Source of the DNA: Bacillota bacterium
GTDB taxonomy: Bacteria; Bacillota; Bacilli; Lactobacillales; Streptococcaceae
Length of the DNA: 6,105 bases
Direction of reading: 5' to 3'
NCBI GenBank assembly: GCA_021781855.1
Contig: JAJXWC010000143.1
Coordinates: 1 to 6,105 of the forward strand
Shown here one piece after another: positions 4,321-6,105 of the stretch. Position 1 is the stretch's first letter; each line of letters starts with the position of its first letter. Both the position numbers and the translations under genes were made by a program. The notes below the pieces were generated by a model. It did not search any database. It was not told the origin of the DNA and saw only the letters and a list, made by a program, of their open reading frames with translations.

Positions 4321-4746
4321 CTAAGCCATTTCCGAACGTTCCAAATCCAACGCTCGTATATTTTCAGAAGCCGTTCTCATTTCAACTTCGCGTACTTCAC
4401 GAGGAAGAAATTTTCTGATGTCGTCTTCATTGTAGCCAACCTGCAATCGTTTATCATCCAAGATAAGTGGTCGGCGTAAGAGTGTACGATTTTCTTGAAT
4501 GAGCTCAATAAGTTCATTCACAGAAATTTGGTCAAAATTAATTTTCAGGCGTTGATAAGCACGGCTTCGTTTAGAAATAATTTCTTCGAAACCGTCTTCT
4601 GTCAGGGACAAGATTTTTAAGAAATCTTCACGGCTGATATCATCGTTTAATAGGCTGATTTCTTTGTATTCTAAGCCACGTTCAGTCATCCACTCTTTTG
4701 CCTTTTTACATGAACTACATGAAATCACGGTATAAATTTTAATCAT
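4321..4746 (-). CDS. spx: Spx-family redox-sensing transcriptional regulator (ArsC-like fold)
   Basis: Spx proteins bind the alpha C-terminal domain of RNA polymerase and redirect it under thiol-oxidative or envelope stress. This one has 141 residues; B. subtilis Spx has 131. All the diagnostic residues are present: the redox CxxC switch Cys10-Ser-Ser-Cys13, Gly52 in LTEDGFEEII (needed for polymerase contact), and Arg92 in LLRRPLIL. The C-terminal signature LQVGYNEDDIRKFLPR (101-116) is nearly the same as in B. subtilis. The last 25 residues (EVREVEMRTASENIRALDLERSEMA) are a charged, probably helical tail. The start is supported by GAGG at 4757-4754, 7 bases upstream. Lactococci carry several Spx paralogues (TrmA, SpxB and others); I cannot say which this is. 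It is monocistronic, with its own promoter and terminator. Confidence 0.93.
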   Translation of the reverse strand: MIKIYTVISCSSCKKAKEWMTERGLEYKEISLLNDDISREDFLKILSLTEDGFEEIISKRSRAYQRLKINFDQISVNELIELIQENRTLLRRPLILDDKRLQVGYNEDDIRKFLPREVREVEMRTASENIRALDLERSEMA

Positions 4747-4807
4747 AGGAGCACCTCATTTATTTTTCTATCATTTTCTTATTTTTTTCTTATTTATTTA
4801 TAATCTT

Positions 4808-4835
4808 ATTATAACATGATTAAAAATAAAGTAAA
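4808..4835 (-). promoter_or_regulatory. Promoter of spx
   Basis: On the minus strand, TTTACT (4835-4830) lies 16 bases from a perfect TATAAT (4813-4808), which is preceded by TGT, making it an extended -10. The predicted start near 4801 gives a leader of about 55 bases. That leader is very A-rich and has no C until the last dozen bases before the spx ATG. The Shine-Dalgarno GAGG follows at 4757-4754. Confidence 0.7.
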
Positions 4836-4902
4836 GGGCTTTGAGAGAAAAATTGGGGCTTTTAACCATATTGTAAGGAACTGAAAGAATTGTAAATAAG
4901 TG

Positions 4903-4928
4903 AAAAAGCCTGTTAAAATACAGACTTT
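4903..4928 (-). terminator. Rho-independent terminator of alr
   Basis: On the minus strand, AAAGTCTGT (4928-4920) pairs with ACAGGCTTT (4913-4905) through one G-U pair. The loop is ATTTTA, and the stem ends in a TTTTT run (4907-4903). It starts 4 bases after the alr stop. It separates acpS-alr from the spx promoter 70 bases further on. Confidence 0.82.
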
Positions 4929-4932
4929 CTCA

Positions 4933-6045
4933 TTATTTATATTCACGGTAAATACGGTCCGACAGGAGACACAGCACCTCATAATTGATTGTGTGACGCC
5001 AGTCTGCAATATCCTGAGTCGTGATTTCATGCTCACCCTCACGACCAATAAGCGTTACTGGGGTACCTAAAGGATAAGCTTTTTCTAATTTAATGCACAT
5101 TTGGTCCATTGACACACGACCGATGATTTCACAGAATTTTCCGTCAACGAGAACATGAAATCCTTGCATATCACGTGTCCAACCATCTGCATAGCCGATT
5201 GAAACGGTGCCGACCCAAGTTTCCTCAGTTGCTCGAAAAGTCGCACCATAACCGACTGTATCGCCTACTTCAATCATTTTTACGTGTGTCAGCTCGGATT
5301 TCAAGGAAAATGCCGGCTCTAATTCGTAAGGCAGTTCCAAAGTTTCACCACTTGGATTTAGACCATACATCGCAATACCGAGACGCTCAATGTCTTGTAC
5401 TTGCTCACTATGCCACAATCCTGCCGCCGAATTTGTCGAATGAACATATTTGGGGCGACGCAAGAGCGATTTGACCATTTCGTCAAATTTTGTTTTTTGT
5501 GCATCAAATTTGTGATTATCTGCTTCGTCAGCTGTTGCAAAATGAGTAAAAATACCATCAAAAACGATAGAATGAGCATCAGCCAATTCAATCATTGCAT
5601 TTGCCTCAGCCGCATCACGCACACCAATTCGTCCCATACCAGAATCAACCGCAATGTGAATTTTTAGATTTGACAATCCTGTCAAATTTTTTTCTTGAGC
5701 AACAATTAATTTTAGCCAATCCAAACTTGGAGCGGTCAATGTAATATTAAGACTGGCTGCGATGTCTGCATTATCAGGTACAATTCCTGACAAAACCAGT
5801 ATCGGCTTTGTAATCAAATGATGGCGAAGTTCAATCGCTTCATCCAAATTGGACACACAAAAACCATCAACCAGTTCATGAACACTCCTGGCAACGGGTA
5901 CAGCACCATGACCATAAGCATTCGCCTTGACAACTGCCCAAAGCTCCGCTTTTTTATTGATATGCTGCCGCATCTTTTTTACATTATTTTGAATCGCCGT
6001 CAGACTGATGATTGCTGGCGTATGGCGATGTGGAGAAGATTTCAT
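4933..6045 (-). CDS. alr: Alanine racemase
   Basis: PLP-dependent cytoplasmic enzyme that converts L-alanine to D-alanine, needed for peptidoglycan and for D-alanylation of teichoic acids. It has 370 residues, the normal length. N-terminal TIM-barrel domain: AVVKANAYGHG (37-47) carries the PLP-binding Lys40; HIAVDSGMGRIG (130-141) and FTHFATADE (166-174) are conserved barrel motifs. C-terminal beta domain: GDTVGYGATF (261-270) carries the second catalytic base Tyr266; SIGYADGW (282-289), GRVSMDQMCI and the closing NYEVLC are all present. Nothing essential is missing. The start at 6045 is supported by AAGGA at 6056-6052, 6 bases upstream. It follows acpS with a 13-base gap, so the two are cotranscribed. 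It ends at its own hairpin at 4903-4928. Confidence 0.97.
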   Translation of the reverse strand: MKSSPHRHTPAIISLTAIQNNVKKMRQHINKKAELWAVVKANAYGHGAVPVARSVHELVDGFCVSNLDEAIELRHHLITKPILVLSGIVPDNADIAASLNITLTAPSLDWLKLIVAQEKNLTGLSNLKIHIAVDSGMGRIGVRDAAEANAMIELADAHSIVFDGIFTHFATADEADNHKFDAQKTKFDEMVKSLLRRPKYVHSTNSAAGLWHSEQVQDIERLGIAMYGLNPSGETLELPYELEPAFSLKSELTHVKMIEVGDTVGYGATFRATEETWVGTVSIGYADGWTRDMQGFHVLVDGKFCEIIGRVSMDQMCIKLEKAYPLGTPVTLIGREGEHEITTQDIADWRHTINYEVLCLLSDRIYREYK

Positions 6046-6058
6046 TTTTATTCCTTGA

Positions 6059-6105
6059 TTATTTTTCTAGCACAACAAAGGCAATCGCTTCAAGATTACT
6101 ATGTG
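6059..6105 (-). CDS. acpS: Holo-[acyl-carrier-protein] synthase, C-terminal end only (partial)
   Basis: Only the last 14 codons and the stop are inside the window. They read HSNLEAIAFVVLEK, which fits the C-terminus of AcpS, where a conserved ISH-S segment is followed by a final beta strand of the type A-x-A-F-V-V-L-E. AcpS transfers 4'-phosphopantetheine from CoA to acyl carrier protein. The identification also rests on position, because acpS directly upstream of alr is a common arrangement in Firmicutes. The fragment is too short for certainty. Confidence 0.72.
   Translation of the reverse strand, partial: HSNLEAIAFVVLEK

Noticed and set aside
4809..5048. Minus-strand 79-codon frame at the alr end
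   Set aside because: Out of frame with alr and running through its terminator; no start signal.
1..6105. CRISPR array, insertion sequence, tRNA or prophage genes
   Set aside because: No regularly spaced repeats, no transposase or integrase frame, no cloverleaf; gene content is ordinary chromosomal core apart from the PTS locus.

Overview
The window looks like chromosome of a low-GC Streptococcaceae bacterium, most probably a Lactococcus. The evidence is its AT-rich intergenic DNA, the acpS-alr gene order, a true Spx protein (CxxC, Gly52, Arg92), a streptococcal-type FolD motif (PSTPAG where many families have PCTPxG) and strong GGAGG-type ribosome sites on several genes. The genus is inferred from gene content and protein style, not from any search. 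There are eight supported genes plus a 15-codon tail of a ninth, no tRNA or rRNA gene, no CRISPR array and no recognisable insertion sequence.

Left part (1-1519): a PTS enzyme IIA domain on the minus strand runs off the left edge. It is divergent from a MurR/RpiR-type regulator with an N-terminal helix-turn-helix and a C-terminal sugar-phosphate (SIS) domain. The 295-bp region between them holds two catabolite-response (cre)-like sites, a perfect 7-bp inverted repeat centred between them, a second spaced 9-bp inverted repeat, and promoters facing both ways. This is the layout of a locally regulated, carbon-catabolite-controlled sugar uptake locus; the sugar cannot be read from the sequence.

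Middle (1517-4066): a four-gene minus-strand operon, folD - small two-helix membrane protein - xseA - xseB. Every junction is overlapping or has no gap, and the operon ends at a hairpin shared with the convergent regulator gene. FolD makes C1-folate intermediates; XseA and XseB are the two subunits of exonuclease VII. The 66-residue membrane protein between them is not one I recognise.

Both rpiR and folD have an extended -10 box (TGCTAAAAT and TGCTATAAT) exactly 6 bases before the ATG, no Shine-Dalgarno sequence, and no other possible start upstream. Both are therefore candidates for leaderless mRNAs.

Intergenic 4052-4320: upstream of folD is an approximately 136-bp stretch with imperfect terminal inverted repeats and several nested hairpins. 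It is either a small dispersed intergenic repeat or a structured RNA. It is followed by the terminator of the next gene.

Right part (4285-6105): spx, with its own promoter and terminator, then alr (alanine racemase) with its own terminator, and finally the C-terminal end of acpS (holo-ACP synthase), all on the minus strand. Alr supplies D-alanine for the cell wall, AcpS activates acyl carrier protein, and Spx is a redox- and envelope-stress regulator of RNA polymerase.
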